NCBI RefSeq assembly: GCF_014648695.1
Contig: NZ_BMRP01000040.1
Location: forward strand, 1 to 50,296
Source of the DNA: Streptomyces albospinus
GTDB lineage: Bacteria; Actinomycetota; Actinomycetes; Streptomycetales; Streptomycetaceae
Length of the DNA stretch: 50,296 nt
Direction of reading: 5' to 3'
Part shown: in pieces, positions 23,127 to 31,500 of the stretch
Numbering within the stretch: the stretch's first letter is position 1
How the letters are laid out: every line of letters starts with the position of its first letter
Position numbers and translations under genes: made by a program
Notes under the pieces: model-generated
What the model was told of the DNA's origin: nothing
Databases searched by the model: none
Seen by the model: only the letters and a program-made list of their open reading frames with translations

Positions 23127-24169
23127 GGGAAGAGGTGCGCGAGGAGGTGCGCGAGGAGATGCGCGAGGTGAACGAGGCTGCCGGGGTGGGCGCGCACGAG
23201 CGGGCCGCCTTCGAGGAGAAGCTCAAGACCTACGAGGGCCGGGTCGCCACCACCACCGGTGCGGGCAAGGACCCCGTCAACGAGCCGATGATCCGCCACT
23301 GGTGCGAGGCGATGGGGGACACCCACCCCTCCTATCAGGGGCCCGATGGCGTCGCCCCGCCGACCATGCTCCAGGCGTGGACGATGGGCGGGCTCTCCGG
23401 GCACCAGGGGCGCAACGAGGCGCACGAGGAGCTCTTCGCGCTGCTCGACGGCGCGGGCTGCACCTCGATCGTCGCCACCGACTGCGAGCAGGAATACCTC
23501 CGTCCGCTGCGCCCTGGGGACGCGATCACCTTCGACTCGCTGATCGAGTCGGTCTCCGGGCGCAAGACCACGAAGCTGGGCACCGGCTACTTCGTCACGA
23601 CCCGGATGGACGTCCGCGCGAACGGCGAACCGGCCGGGACGCACCGCTTCCGCATCCTCAAGTACGCCCCGGCGGCGCGGAGTACGCAGCCGCCCGAGGG
23701 CCCGGGGGCGGCTCCCGAAGCGGGCCGGGGCGGTCCGTCCAGGGGGAAGCGCCCGCGGCCGGTCGTCAACCGGGACAACGCCGGTTTCTGGGACGGGGTG
23801 GCCGCCCGCAAGCTGCTGATCCAGCGCTGCGGCGGCTGCGGGGTGCTGCGGTTCCCCTGGCTGCCCGGGTGCAACGCCTGCGGTGCGGCGGAGTGGGACA
23901 CGGTCGAGGCGTGCGGCACCGGCACCGTCTACTCGTACGTGGTGATGCACCATCCGCCGTTCCCCGCCTTCGAACCGCCGTACGCGGTGGGGCTGATCGA
24001 GCTGGCGGAGGGCGTGCGGATGGTCAGCAACGTCATCGGGGTGCCCTGCGACGAGGTGCGCATCGGGATGCCCGTACGGCTCGCGTTCCTGGCGGTGGAC
24101 GGGGAGTGGGAGCTGCCGGTGTTCCGGGCGGACCCGGCCGGGGGGAGCACCGGGGGAGGCGAGGGCTGA
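23123..24169 (+). CDS. chsH2: ChsH2-like protein: MaoC-like hydratase domain fused to DUF35 zinc-ribbon/OB domain
   Basis: A 348-aa fusion. Residues 20-185 form a MaoC-like hot-dog domain (PMIRHWCEAMGDTHPSYQGP, LRPGDAITFDSLIESVSGRK, GYFVTTRMDV). After an Ala/Gly/Pro linker, residues 225-335 form a DUF35 domain with a four-Cys zinc ribbon (CGGCGVLRFPWLPGCNACG) and OB fold (GTVYSYVVMHHPPFPAF). This fusion is the signature of ChsH2, which pairs with ChsH1 as an enoyl-CoA hydratase and offers its DUF35 domain to the Ltp2 aldolase. The GTG start overlaps the previous stop. The N-terminus carries a repeated EEVREEVREEM helix; an internal ATG (MREVNEAAG) may be the real start. Confidence 0.88.
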   Translation: MREEVREEVREEMREVNEAAGVGAHERAAFEEKLKTYEGRVATTTGAGKDPVNEPMIRHWCEAMGDTHPSYQGPDGVAPPTMLQAWTMGGLSGHQGRNEAHEELFALLDGAGCTSIVATDCEQEYLRPLRPGDAITFDSLIESVSGRKTTKLGTGYFVTTRMDVRANGEPAGTHRFRILKYAPAARSTQPPEGPGAAPEAGRGGPSRGKRPRPVVNRDNAGFWDGVAARKLLIQRCGGCGVLRFPWLPGCNACGAAEWDTVEACGTGTVYSYVVMHHPPFPAFEPPYAVGLIELAEGVRMVSNVIGVPCDEVRIGMPVRLAFLAVDGEWELPVFRADPAGGSTGGGEG

Positions 24170-25269
24170 TGGACTTCACACCTACGGAGGAGCAGCGGGC
24201 CGCGAGCCGGCTGGCCGCGGAGATCCTCACCGACCTGTCCACACCGGAACGGCTGGCCACTCTGGGGACGGCCGCCGACGCCGAACTGTGGAAGGCCCTG
24301 TGCGCGGCCGGACTGCCCGCCGCGGTCGAGGAGATCGGGCTGCTGGGGCTGGTGCTCCTGCTGGAGGAGCAGGGCCGGACGACCGCACAGGTGCCGTTGG
24401 CGGCCGGCTGCGTGTACGGGCTGCTGGCCGTGGGCGCCTACGGGAGCGAGGAGCAGCGGGAGCGGTTGCTGCCGGGGCTGCGGCGGGGGGAGGAGGTGGC
24501 CGCGGGGGCGTTCGTACGGGGTGCCGGGGGACCGCGGGCCGCGGGCGTACGGGCCGAGGTGGTCCGTCCCGTTGCCGGGGCGGGGCCCGGCGCCCCCGTG
24601 CGGGGGCTGCTGTCCGGTGCCGTGCCGGTCGTTCCCTGGCTGTGCGCGGCGACGCTGCTGCTGGTCCCGGACGCGGAACGCCGGCTGTGGCTGGTACCGG
24701 CCGCCGGCCCCGGCGTCGTCATCGCGCCGGTGGCGACGACCGCGCCCTGGTCGGCGGGGCGGCTGACCCTGGCGGACGCCCCGGCCGAACTCCTCGGTGA
24801 CGAGGGCGGCGGCCGTGCCTACGAGGGCGTGCTCGCCGCCGCCCGGACGGCCTTCGCGGGCCTCCAGGCGGGGGTGTGCGCGGGATCGCTGGCCCGCGCG
24901 GTGGCGCACACCACCACCCGTGAGCAGTTCGGCCGCCCGCTCTCCACCAACCAGGCGGTGCTGCTGCGGGCCGCCGACGCCTACATGGACACCGAGGCGA
25001 TCCGGCTCACCGCCTATGAGGCGGCCTGGCGGCGGGACGCGGGGCTGGACGCCGGGACGCATGCGCTGACCGCCGCCTGGTGGGCTTCCGAGGCGGGTAC
25101 CCGCGTCGTGCACAGCGGTCAGCATCTGCACGGCGGCATCGGCGCCGATGTCGAGCACCCCGTACACCGGCACTTCCTCTGGGGGCGGCAGCTGGCCGCG
25201 TACCTCGGCTCGGGTGCCGAACTCCTGGAAGAACTGGGCGATTTGCTGACGAAGGAGGACCGGGCGTGA
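24169..25269 (+). CDS. fadE28: Acyl-CoA dehydrogenase, FadE28/ChsE1-like subunit
   Basis: A 366-aa acyl-CoA dehydrogenase of the FadE28 type: MDFTPTEEQRAASRLAAEIL at the start, a divergent middle without the usual FAD-contact signature, then REQFGRPLSTNQAVLLRAAD, LTAAWWASEAGTRVVHSGQH and LHGGIGADVEHPVHRHFLWG. In the mycobacterial ChsE1-ChsE2 heterotetramer this subunit supplies the shared FAD site while the partner supplies the base. The ATG shares its A with the TGA of chsH2, so translation is coupled. The partner gene lies two positions upstream instead of adjacent, a rearrangement relative to Mycobacterium. Confidence 0.85.
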   Translation: MDFTPTEEQRAASRLAAEILTDLSTPERLATLGTAADAELWKALCAAGLPAAVEEIGLLGLVLLLEEQGRTTAQVPLAAGCVYGLLAVGAYGSEEQRERLLPGLRRGEEVAAGAFVRGAGGPRAAGVRAEVVRPVAGAGPGAPVRGLLSGAVPVVPWLCAATLLLVPDAERRLWLVPAAGPGVVIAPVATTAPWSAGRLTLADAPAELLGDEGGGRAYEGVLAAARTAFAGLQAGVCAGSLARAVAHTTTREQFGRPLSTNQAVLLRAADAYMDTEAIRLTAYEAAWRRDAGLDAGTHALTAAWWASEAGTRVVHSGQHLHGGIGADVEHPVHRHFLWGRQLAAYLGSGAELLEELGDLLTKEDRA

Positions 25270-25796
25270 CCCTCCCTGAGAGCGATGACACGGGCACGAG
25301 CGGCGGTACGGGCGCACGCGCTGTGAGCCCTGCCGGCCCCGCGCGCACCGACCTGGCCGACCCCGCCGCTCCCCTCGCCGCCCCGGGCGACGAGCTGCCA
25401 CCCCTGACACTCCCCGTCACCCGCACCCTGATCGTCTCCGGGGCCATCGCCTCGCGGGACTACCAGGACGTGCACCACGACGCCGAGGCGGCCAGGGAGA
25501 AGGGCTCCCCGGACATCTTCATGAACATCCTCACCACCAACGGGCTGGTCGGCCGCTACATCACCGACCACTTCGGCCCGCGGTCCGTCCTGCGCAAGGT
25601 CGCCATCCGGCTCGGCGCGCCCAACTACCCAGGAGACACCATGGTGTTGCGCGGTACGGTCACCGCCGTCGACGGCGATACCGCCCACGTACGGGTCACC
25701 GGCGCCAACGGCCTCGGCCACCACGTCACCGGCACCGTCGTCGTCACCGTTCCCGTACAGGCCCCCGCCTCCGAGGACCGGGCGGGCACGCGATGA
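25266..25796 (+). CDS. chsH1: ChsH1-like MaoC enoyl-CoA hydratase subunit
   Basis: A 176-aa single hot-dog MaoC domain with an N-terminal Ala/Gly/Pro extension of about 45 residues. The hydratase-2 type active-site segment is IASRDYQDVHHDAEAAREKG (Asp and His in the catalytic region), followed by FMNILTTNGLVGRYITDHFG and PNYPGDTMVLRGTVTAVDGD. It is the expected partner of the ChsH2 hot-dog domain, which lacks this catalytic segment, to hydrate the C22 unsaturated steroid-CoA. The GTG start overlaps the fadE28 stop by 4 bp and its stop overlaps the ltp2 start. Confidence 0.88.
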   Translation: MTLPESDDTGTSGGTGARAVSPAGPARTDLADPAAPLAAPGDELPPLTLPVTRTLIVSGAIASRDYQDVHHDAEAAREKGSPDIFMNILTTNGLVGRYITDHFGPRSVLRKVAIRLGAPNYPGDTMVLRGTVTAVDGDTAHVRVTGANGLGHHVTGTVVVTVPVQAPASEDRAGTR

Positions 25797-26956
25797 CGCT
25801 CCACCGCCCCGACGCGCTCGGCGGCCGGGCCGCCATCGCCGGCATCGGCGCGACCGAGTTCTCCAAGGACTCCGGCCGCAGCGAACTCAAGCTCGCCGTC
25901 GAGGCGGTGCACGCCGCCCTGGACGACGCCGGGCTGGCCCCCGCCGACGTCGACGGCCTGGTCACGTTCACCATGGACACCAACCCGGAGATCACCGTCG
26001 CCCAGGCGGCCGGCATCGGCGAGCTGTCGTTCTTCTCCCGGGTCCACTATGGAGGCGGTGCGGCCTGCGCCACCGTCCTCCAGGCGGCCCTGGCGGTCGC
26101 CGCCGGCCTCGCCGAGGCCGTGGTCTGCTACCGCGCTTTCAACGAGCGTTCCGGCCGCCGCTTCGGCTCCGGTGTCCAGCAGCGCGAACCGTCCGCCGAG
26201 GGCGCCGCGCTCGGCTGGAACCTCCCCTTCGGACTGCTCACCCCCGCCTCCTGGGTGGCGATGGCCGCCCAGCGCTATCTGCACGCCTACGGTCTGACCC
26301 CGGACGCCTTCGGCCCGGTCGCGGTCACCGACCGCCGCCATGCCGCCCGCAATCCGGCCGCGTACTTCTACGGGAAGCCCATCACCCTCGCCGACCACGC
26401 CGCCTCCCGTTGGATCGTCGAGCCGCTGCGCCTCCTGGACTGCTGCCAGGAGACGGACGGCGCGCAGGCGATCGTGGTGACGTCCGCCGAACGCGCCCGC
26501 GACCTCCCGCACCCGCCCGCGCTGATCACGGCGGCGGCGCAGGGGGCCGGCCGCGCCCAGGAGCAGATGACCAGCTTCTACCGCGACGACCTCACCGGCC
26601 TCCCCGAGATGAACGTCGTCGCGCGCCAGCTCTGGCGCACCTCCGGGCTCACCCCCGCGGACATCGACGTCGCCATCCTCTACGACCACTTCACCCCGTT
26701 CGTGCTGATGCAGCTGGAGGAGTTCGGCTTCTGCGGCCCGGGGGAGGCTGCCCGCTTCGTGGCCGCGGACAGCCTCCCGCTCAACACGCACGGCGGTCAG
26801 CTCGGCGAGGCGTATCTGCACGGGATGAACGGCATCGCCGAGGCGGTGCGGCAACTCCGCGGCACCAGCGTGAACCAGGCCGGCGCCCCCGCCCACGCCC
26901 TGGTCACGGCCGGTACGGGCGTCCCGACCTCGGGTCTGGTCCTGGGACGGGGGTAG
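25793..26956 (+). CDS. ltp2: Ltp2-like thiolase-fold aldolase
   Basis: A 387-aa thiolase-superfamily protein of the lipid-transfer/Ltp2 branch: AAIAGIGATEFSKDSGRSEL, LDDAGLAPADVDGLVTFTMD, HYGGGAACATVLQAALAVAA, FGLLTPASWVAMAAQRYLHA, DVAILYDHFTPFVLMQLEEF and LPLNTHGGQLGEAYLHGMNG. Ltp2 works with the DUF35 domain of ChsH2 as a retro-aldolase that releases propionyl-CoA from the side chain, leaving a 17-keto steroid; the thiolase Cys pair is not required. The ATGA overlap with chsH1 and lack of other downstream genes make it the last gene of the operon. Confidence 0.88.
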   Translation: MTLHRPDALGGRAAIAGIGATEFSKDSGRSELKLAVEAVHAALDDAGLAPADVDGLVTFTMDTNPEITVAQAAGIGELSFFSRVHYGGGAACATVLQAALAVAAGLAEAVVCYRAFNERSGRRFGSGVQQREPSAEGAALGWNLPFGLLTPASWVAMAAQRYLHAYGLTPDAFGPVAVTDRRHAARNPAAYFYGKPITLADHAASRWIVEPLRLLDCCQETDGAQAIVVTSAERARDLPHPPALITAAAQGAGRAQEQMTSFYRDDLTGLPEMNVVARQLWRTSGLTPADIDVAILYDHFTPFVLMQLEEFGFCGPGEAARFVAADSLPLNTHGGQLGEAYLHGMNGIAEAVRQLRGTSVNQAGAPAHALVTAGTGVPTSGLVLGRG

Positions 26957-27027
26957 GGCGTGGGCGGTCTCCGGGACCTCGTGGGCGCCGCCCGGCCGGA
27001 AGGCCCCGGCCGCCGTGCGGTCCCTAG

Positions 27028-27072
27028 GGGAACGACGGCCCCGCTCCCCCCTGAGGAGGTGGGGCGGGCCCT
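27028..27072 (+). terminator. Possible terminator after ltp2
   Basis: A GC-rich imperfect inverted repeat (GGCCCCGCTCCCC against GGTGGGGCGGGCC) lies about 70 bp after the operon. Stem matching is incomplete, so the call is tentative. Confidence 0.35.
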
Positions 27073-27140
27073 ACCCGTACAACTTGAGGGGGACGCCGCT
27101 TCGGCACCTGGGGCCGATCCATCGGGACCGCCCTCGCTTC

Positions 27141-27153
27141 TAGCGTTGAGCCC
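27141..27153 (+). promoter_or_regulatory. Putative leaderless -10 element for sigma factor gene
   Basis: TAGCGT at 27141-27146 is followed by exactly 7 nt and then the ATG at 27154. There is no ribosome binding site, a pattern typical of leaderless Streptomyces transcripts. No good -35 box is visible. Confidence 0.45.
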
Positions 27154-27690
27154 ATGACCACGTCTGTGTGCACCAGCGCTTCGACCCCCGCTGGGTTCCC
27201 GTCGTTCTCCTCCTACGTACGGGCCCGGGGACCGGTTCTGCTGCGCGCCGCGCGGTCCCTGTCCCCGAACCCGAACGACGCGGAGGACCTGCTCCAGACC
27301 GCGCTCACCAAGACCTTCGTGGCCTGGGAGCGCATCGAGGACCACCGCGCGCTGGACGGCTATGTCCGCCGCGCGCTGATCAACACCCGCACCTCCCAGT
27401 GGCGCAAGCGCAAGGTGGAGGAGTTCGCCTGCGACGAGCTCCCGGAGCCGGACCCGACGCCGGTGCCCGACCCGGCCGAGCTCCAGGGGCTGCGGGATGC
27501 CATGTGGCGGGCGGTGATGCGGCTGCCCGCCCGGCAGCGGGCGATGGTCGTCCTGAGGTATTACGAGGACCTCAGCGAGGCCCAGACCGCCGAGGTCATG
27601 GAGGTCTCGGTCGGTACGGTCAAGAGCGCCGTCTCCCGCGCGCTGGCCAAGCTCCGGGAGGACCCGGAGCTGGCCATGATCGGGGCCTGA
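27154..27690 (+). CDS. ECF RNA polymerase sigma factor (SigE-type small family)
   Basis: A 178-aa ECF sigma factor. Region 2 spans about residues 20-90 (VRARGPVLLRAARSLSPNPN, DAEDLLQTALTKTFVAWERI, VRRALINTRTSQWRKRK) and region 4 about 115-170 (LPARQRAMVVLRYYEDLSEA, TAEVMEVSVGTVKSAVSRAL). The family named SigE-family sigma-70 factors in Streptomyces has this length and these signatures. No anti-sigma gene follows; the next gene is convergent. The start lacks a ribosome site and sits 7 nt after a TAGCGT box, so it is probably leaderless. Confidence 0.9.
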   Translation: MTTSVCTSASTPAGFPSFSSYVRARGPVLLRAARSLSPNPNDAEDLLQTALTKTFVAWERIEDHRALDGYVRRALINTRTSQWRKRKVEEFACDELPEPDPTPVPDPAELQGLRDAMWRAVMRLPARQRAMVVLRYYEDLSEAQTAEVMEVSVGTVKSAVSRALAKLREDPELAMIGA

Positions 27691-27765
27691 CCCGCCGAAT
27701 CGTTCCGTCCCCGCTCCACCGGGCCGGTTCCGGCGACCGTCGCGCCGCCGCGCCGCCGTACGCCG

Positions 27766-28536
27766 CTACGAGCTGCGGTCCACCAGCAGCCGGCCCACCG
27801 CGTGCTCCAGGGCCGTGATGCGGTCGGCCAGTCCGGCCTGCTCGGTGTCCTTCGCGTCGCGCAGCAGGAGTTCGACCTGGGCGAGCTGGCTGGCGATCTC
27901 GGCGAGGCGGGCGGTTTCGTCCTGGTCGGTGGGAGCGGCCGGAGCGGTGGCAGCGCCGGCAGCGGCCGAAACGGCCGGAGGAGGGGGCAGGGGGGCGGCG
28001 CCCGGTGCCCCGGGCGCGGGCTCCGGCGCCGTTGCGAGGGACGCCGCGGGCGGCAACGCGGAGTCGGCCGGCTCTCCGGCGCGCTCCCCGGACGTCGTCA
28101 GCAGGCGCTTCAACTGCTCCGCCTGGGCGGCGAGTTGGCTGTTCTTGCGGTGCAGGTCGAGGAAGACGTTGACCTTGGTGCGCAGAAGCCAGGGGTCGAA
28201 GGGCTTGATGAGGAAATCGGCGGCGCCGACCGTATAGCCGCGGTAGGCGTAATTCGGGTCCACGGAAGCGCCGGTGAGCAGGATGATGGGGACGTCCTTC
28301 GTCTGGTCCAGGCCCTTGATGTTGGCTGCCGTCTCGAATCCGTTCATGCCCGGCATCAGAACGTCGATGAGGACGACCGCGAATTCCTCGCGGAGCATGG
28401 CCTTGAGGGCTTCCTCACCGGAGCGGGCGCGGACGACTTTCTGGGTGAGGGAGCCCAGTACGGCTTCGAGGGCGACGAGGTTCTCCTCCATGTCGTCGAC
28501 GATGAGAATGCTCGATGTCTCCTGTGGTGGTGTCAT
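27766..28536 (-). CDS. osaB: Response regulator, OsaB-like (REC plus coiled-coil tail)
   Basis: A 256-aa response regulator. The receiver domain (residues 9-125) has the acidic pair in ILIVDDMEEN, the phosphoacceptor Asp58 in VVLIDVLMPGMNG, Thr88 in ILLTGAS and Lys111 in FLIKPFDP. No DNA-binding domain follows; instead there is a helical segment, an Ala/Pro linker and a C-terminal coiled coil (LAEIASQLAQVELLLRDAKD). This layout and its 4-bp ATGA overlap with a HAMP-repeat hybrid kinase match OsaB of the Streptomyces osmoadaptation system, where osaB is required for growth under osmotic stress. The assignment is by architecture and context. Confidence 0.8.
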   Translation of the reverse strand: MTPPQETSSILIVDDMEENLVALEAVLGSLTQKVVRARSGEEALKAMLREEFAVVLIDVLMPGMNGFETAANIKGLDQTKDVPIILLTGASVDPNYAYRGYTVGAADFLIKPFDPWLLRTKVNVFLDLHRKNSQLAAQAEQLKRLLTTSGERAGEPADSALPPAASLATAPEPAPGAPGAAPLPPPPAVSAAAGAATAPAAPTDQDETARLAEIASQLAQVELLLRDAKDTEQAGLADRITALEHAVGRLLVDRSS

Positions 28537-31500
28537 GACTGCTGCCCTGCCGTTCCCTCGTCGTCGGTGCCGGCGACGGTGTCGGAGGAGGGAGAATCCG
28601 GGGGTTGCTCGTTGGTTTCCGGGAGGTGCGCGCTGCCGTCGGCCGCGGGGGCGTCCGACGCGGGAGTCGCAGGGTCCGCCTTTGCCGCTTCGGCCATCGC
28701 CGCATCGGACAGACCGGAATCCGGCCGGGGGGCCGCGAAGGGGCCGTTCGCCGGATCCAGCAGTCCGCAGATCACCGACAGCAGCCGGTCCACATCCACC
28801 GGTTTCGGGATGTAGTCGTTGGCCCCGCTCTCGATGGCCTTTTCGCGGTCGCCCGGCATGGCCTTGGCGGTGAGCGCGACAATGGGAAGGTCGGCGAACC
28901 GGGGGGTCCGGCGGATGGCCCGGATCATTTCGTAGCCGTCCATTTCCGGCATCATGATGTCCATCAGGACCAGCGTCACATCGGGTGCCCGGTCGAGGAC
29001 TTCCAGGCCCTCGCGGCCGTTCTCCGCGTATTTCACGCTGATGCCGACCCGGCCCAGTACGTGCGTCAGCGCGAAGACGTTACGGATGTCGTCGTCGACG
29101 ATCAGAATGCGGCGGTCGGCCAGGACGCGTCCGGCGCGTCCGCTCAACCAGTCCTTGAGCCGGGTGGTCTCGGGCCAGGTGACGTCACCGCCGTCGGCGG
29201 GCCGGACCGTCGTACGGGGAGCGGGGCTCTCCTGGTTGGGGAAGACGTCGCCGTGCCGCCGGGTGAGGGCGGGGGGCGGGCCGGAGAGCTGCTCGGCCAG
29301 CACCGGGCGGCCCAGGGCTTCGGTTCCGGCGCCCGCCGCGGCCGTCTCGCCGCCCGCGCCCGCCGCGCTCACCGCGCCGCCCGGGAGGGTGCCCGCGCCC
29401 GGCTGCGCCCCGCTCTCCACCGGCCGGGCCGCGGCCGTCGGACCGGGCGCCGGGAACGGCCCGGTGTAGTGCGCGGGCACATAGAGCGTGAAGGTCGATC
29501 CGACGTCCACTTCGCTTTCCGCCTTGATCCGGCCGCCCAGCAGCGCGGCCATGTCCCGGCTGATGGAGAGGCCGAGGCCGGTGCCGCCGTATTTGCGGTT
29601 GGTGGTGCCGTCGGACTGCTGGAACGCCTCGAAGATCCCGTCGAGTTTCTCCGGAGGAATTCCGATTCCGGTGTCCTTGACGGACATGGCGATCACGGCG
29701 TCGGCGGTGCGCAGCGACTCCTCTTCGAAATCGTCGCCCGGTACGCGTTCCACGATCAGTTCGACGCCTCCGGTGGAGGTGAACTTCACCGCGTTGGAGA
29801 GCAGGTTGCGCAGGATCTGCTGGAGGCGCTGCTCGTCGGAGAAGAGTTCCTCGGGGACGTCCTCACCGACCTTGACCTCGAAGTTCAGGCCGCGGTCGAC
29901 GGTGAGCGGGCGGAAGGTGGCCCGGACGTAGTCGAGCAGCTTCTTCAGCGGCAGGGCCTTGGGGTGGACGTCCATCCGGCCCGCCTCGATCTTGGAGAGG
30001 TCGAGGATGTCGTTGATGAGCTGGAGGAGGTCGGAGCCGGCGCGGTGGATGGTGACGGCGAATTCCACTTCCTGCGGGGTGAGATGGCCTTCCGGGTTGT
30101 CGGCGAGGAGGCGGGAGAGGACCAGCAGGGAATTGAGCGGGGTGCGCAGCTCGTGCGACATGTTCGCCAGGAATTCCGACTTGTACTGGGAGGAGGTCGC
30201 CAGCAGTGCGGCCTTCTCCTCCAACTCGGCGTTGGTGAGCTGGAGTTCGTCGGAGCGCTGGCGCAGCTCGGCGGTCAGCCGCTGGGATTCCGACAGCAGG
30301 GATTCGGTACGGGAGTTGGCGATGATGGTGTTGATGGAGACGCCGATGGTGTTCACGAACTGGTCGATGAAGGCGAGGTGCACCTCGCTGAAGCGGCTGA
30401 AGGAGGCCAGCTCGATCACGCCGAGCACCTGGTCCTCGAAGAGGACCGGGAGGATGACGACGCTGGCCGGGGCCGATGCGCCGAGCCCGGAGCTGATGGT
30501 GATGTAGTCCGTGGGCACGGCCTCGACGAGGATGCGCTTCTTCTCCATCGCCGCCTGGGTGATCAGGCCCCAGCCGGGGGTGCCCATCCGCAGCCGCGGC
30601 AGCGCGCGGCGGCCTTCGGGCCGGCCGGTCCCGTACCCGGCGATCAGCTCCAGCCCCTCGCCCGGCTCGGCCCCCGCCTCGGCCAGGAAGAACGCGCCGA
30701 ACTGGGCGTTCACCAGCGGCGTCAGCTCGCGCAGGATCAGGTCCGCGACCTCGACCAGATCGCGGTGGCCCTGCATCAGACCCGCGATACGGGTGAGGTT
30801 GGACTCCAGCCAGTCCTTGGCGCGGGTGGTCTCGCGCAGGTTGGCGACCATCAGGTTGACGTTGTTCTTCAGGGCGGCGACCTCGCCCTGGGCGTCCACC
30901 GTGATCGACCCGGACATATCGCCCTGGGTGACCGCGCTGGCCACCTCGGCGATCGCCCGCACCTGCGTCGTCAGGTTCAGCGCCAGCTCGTTGACGCTGG
31001 TGGTCAGCTGCTTCCAGGTCCCGTAGACGCCCTCGACCCGGGCCTGGCCGCCCAGCTGGCCCTCGCTGCCCACCTCGCGCGCCACCCGGGTCACCTCGGA
31101 GGCGAACGAGGAGAGGGTGTCGACCATCGTGTTGATGGTCGTCTTCAGCTCCAGGATCTCGCCGCGGGCGTCGACGTCGATCTTCTTGGACAGGTCCCCG
31201 CGGGCGACGGCGGTGGCCACCTGGGCGATGTTGCGGACCTGCGAAGTCAGGTTGTCCGCCATGGAGTTGACGTTGTCGGTGAGGTTCTTCCAGACGCCGG
31301 ACACACCGTGGACCTGTGCGCGACCGCCCAGCCGGCCCTCCGTACCGACCTCGCGGGCCACCCTGGTGACCTCGTCCGCGAACGCCCGCAGCTGCTTGAC
31401 CATGGTGTTCACGGTGTCCTTGAGCTCCAGGATCTCGCCGCGGGCGTCGACGTCGATCTTCTTGGACAGGTCGCCGTTGGCGACCGCGGTGGTCACCTGG

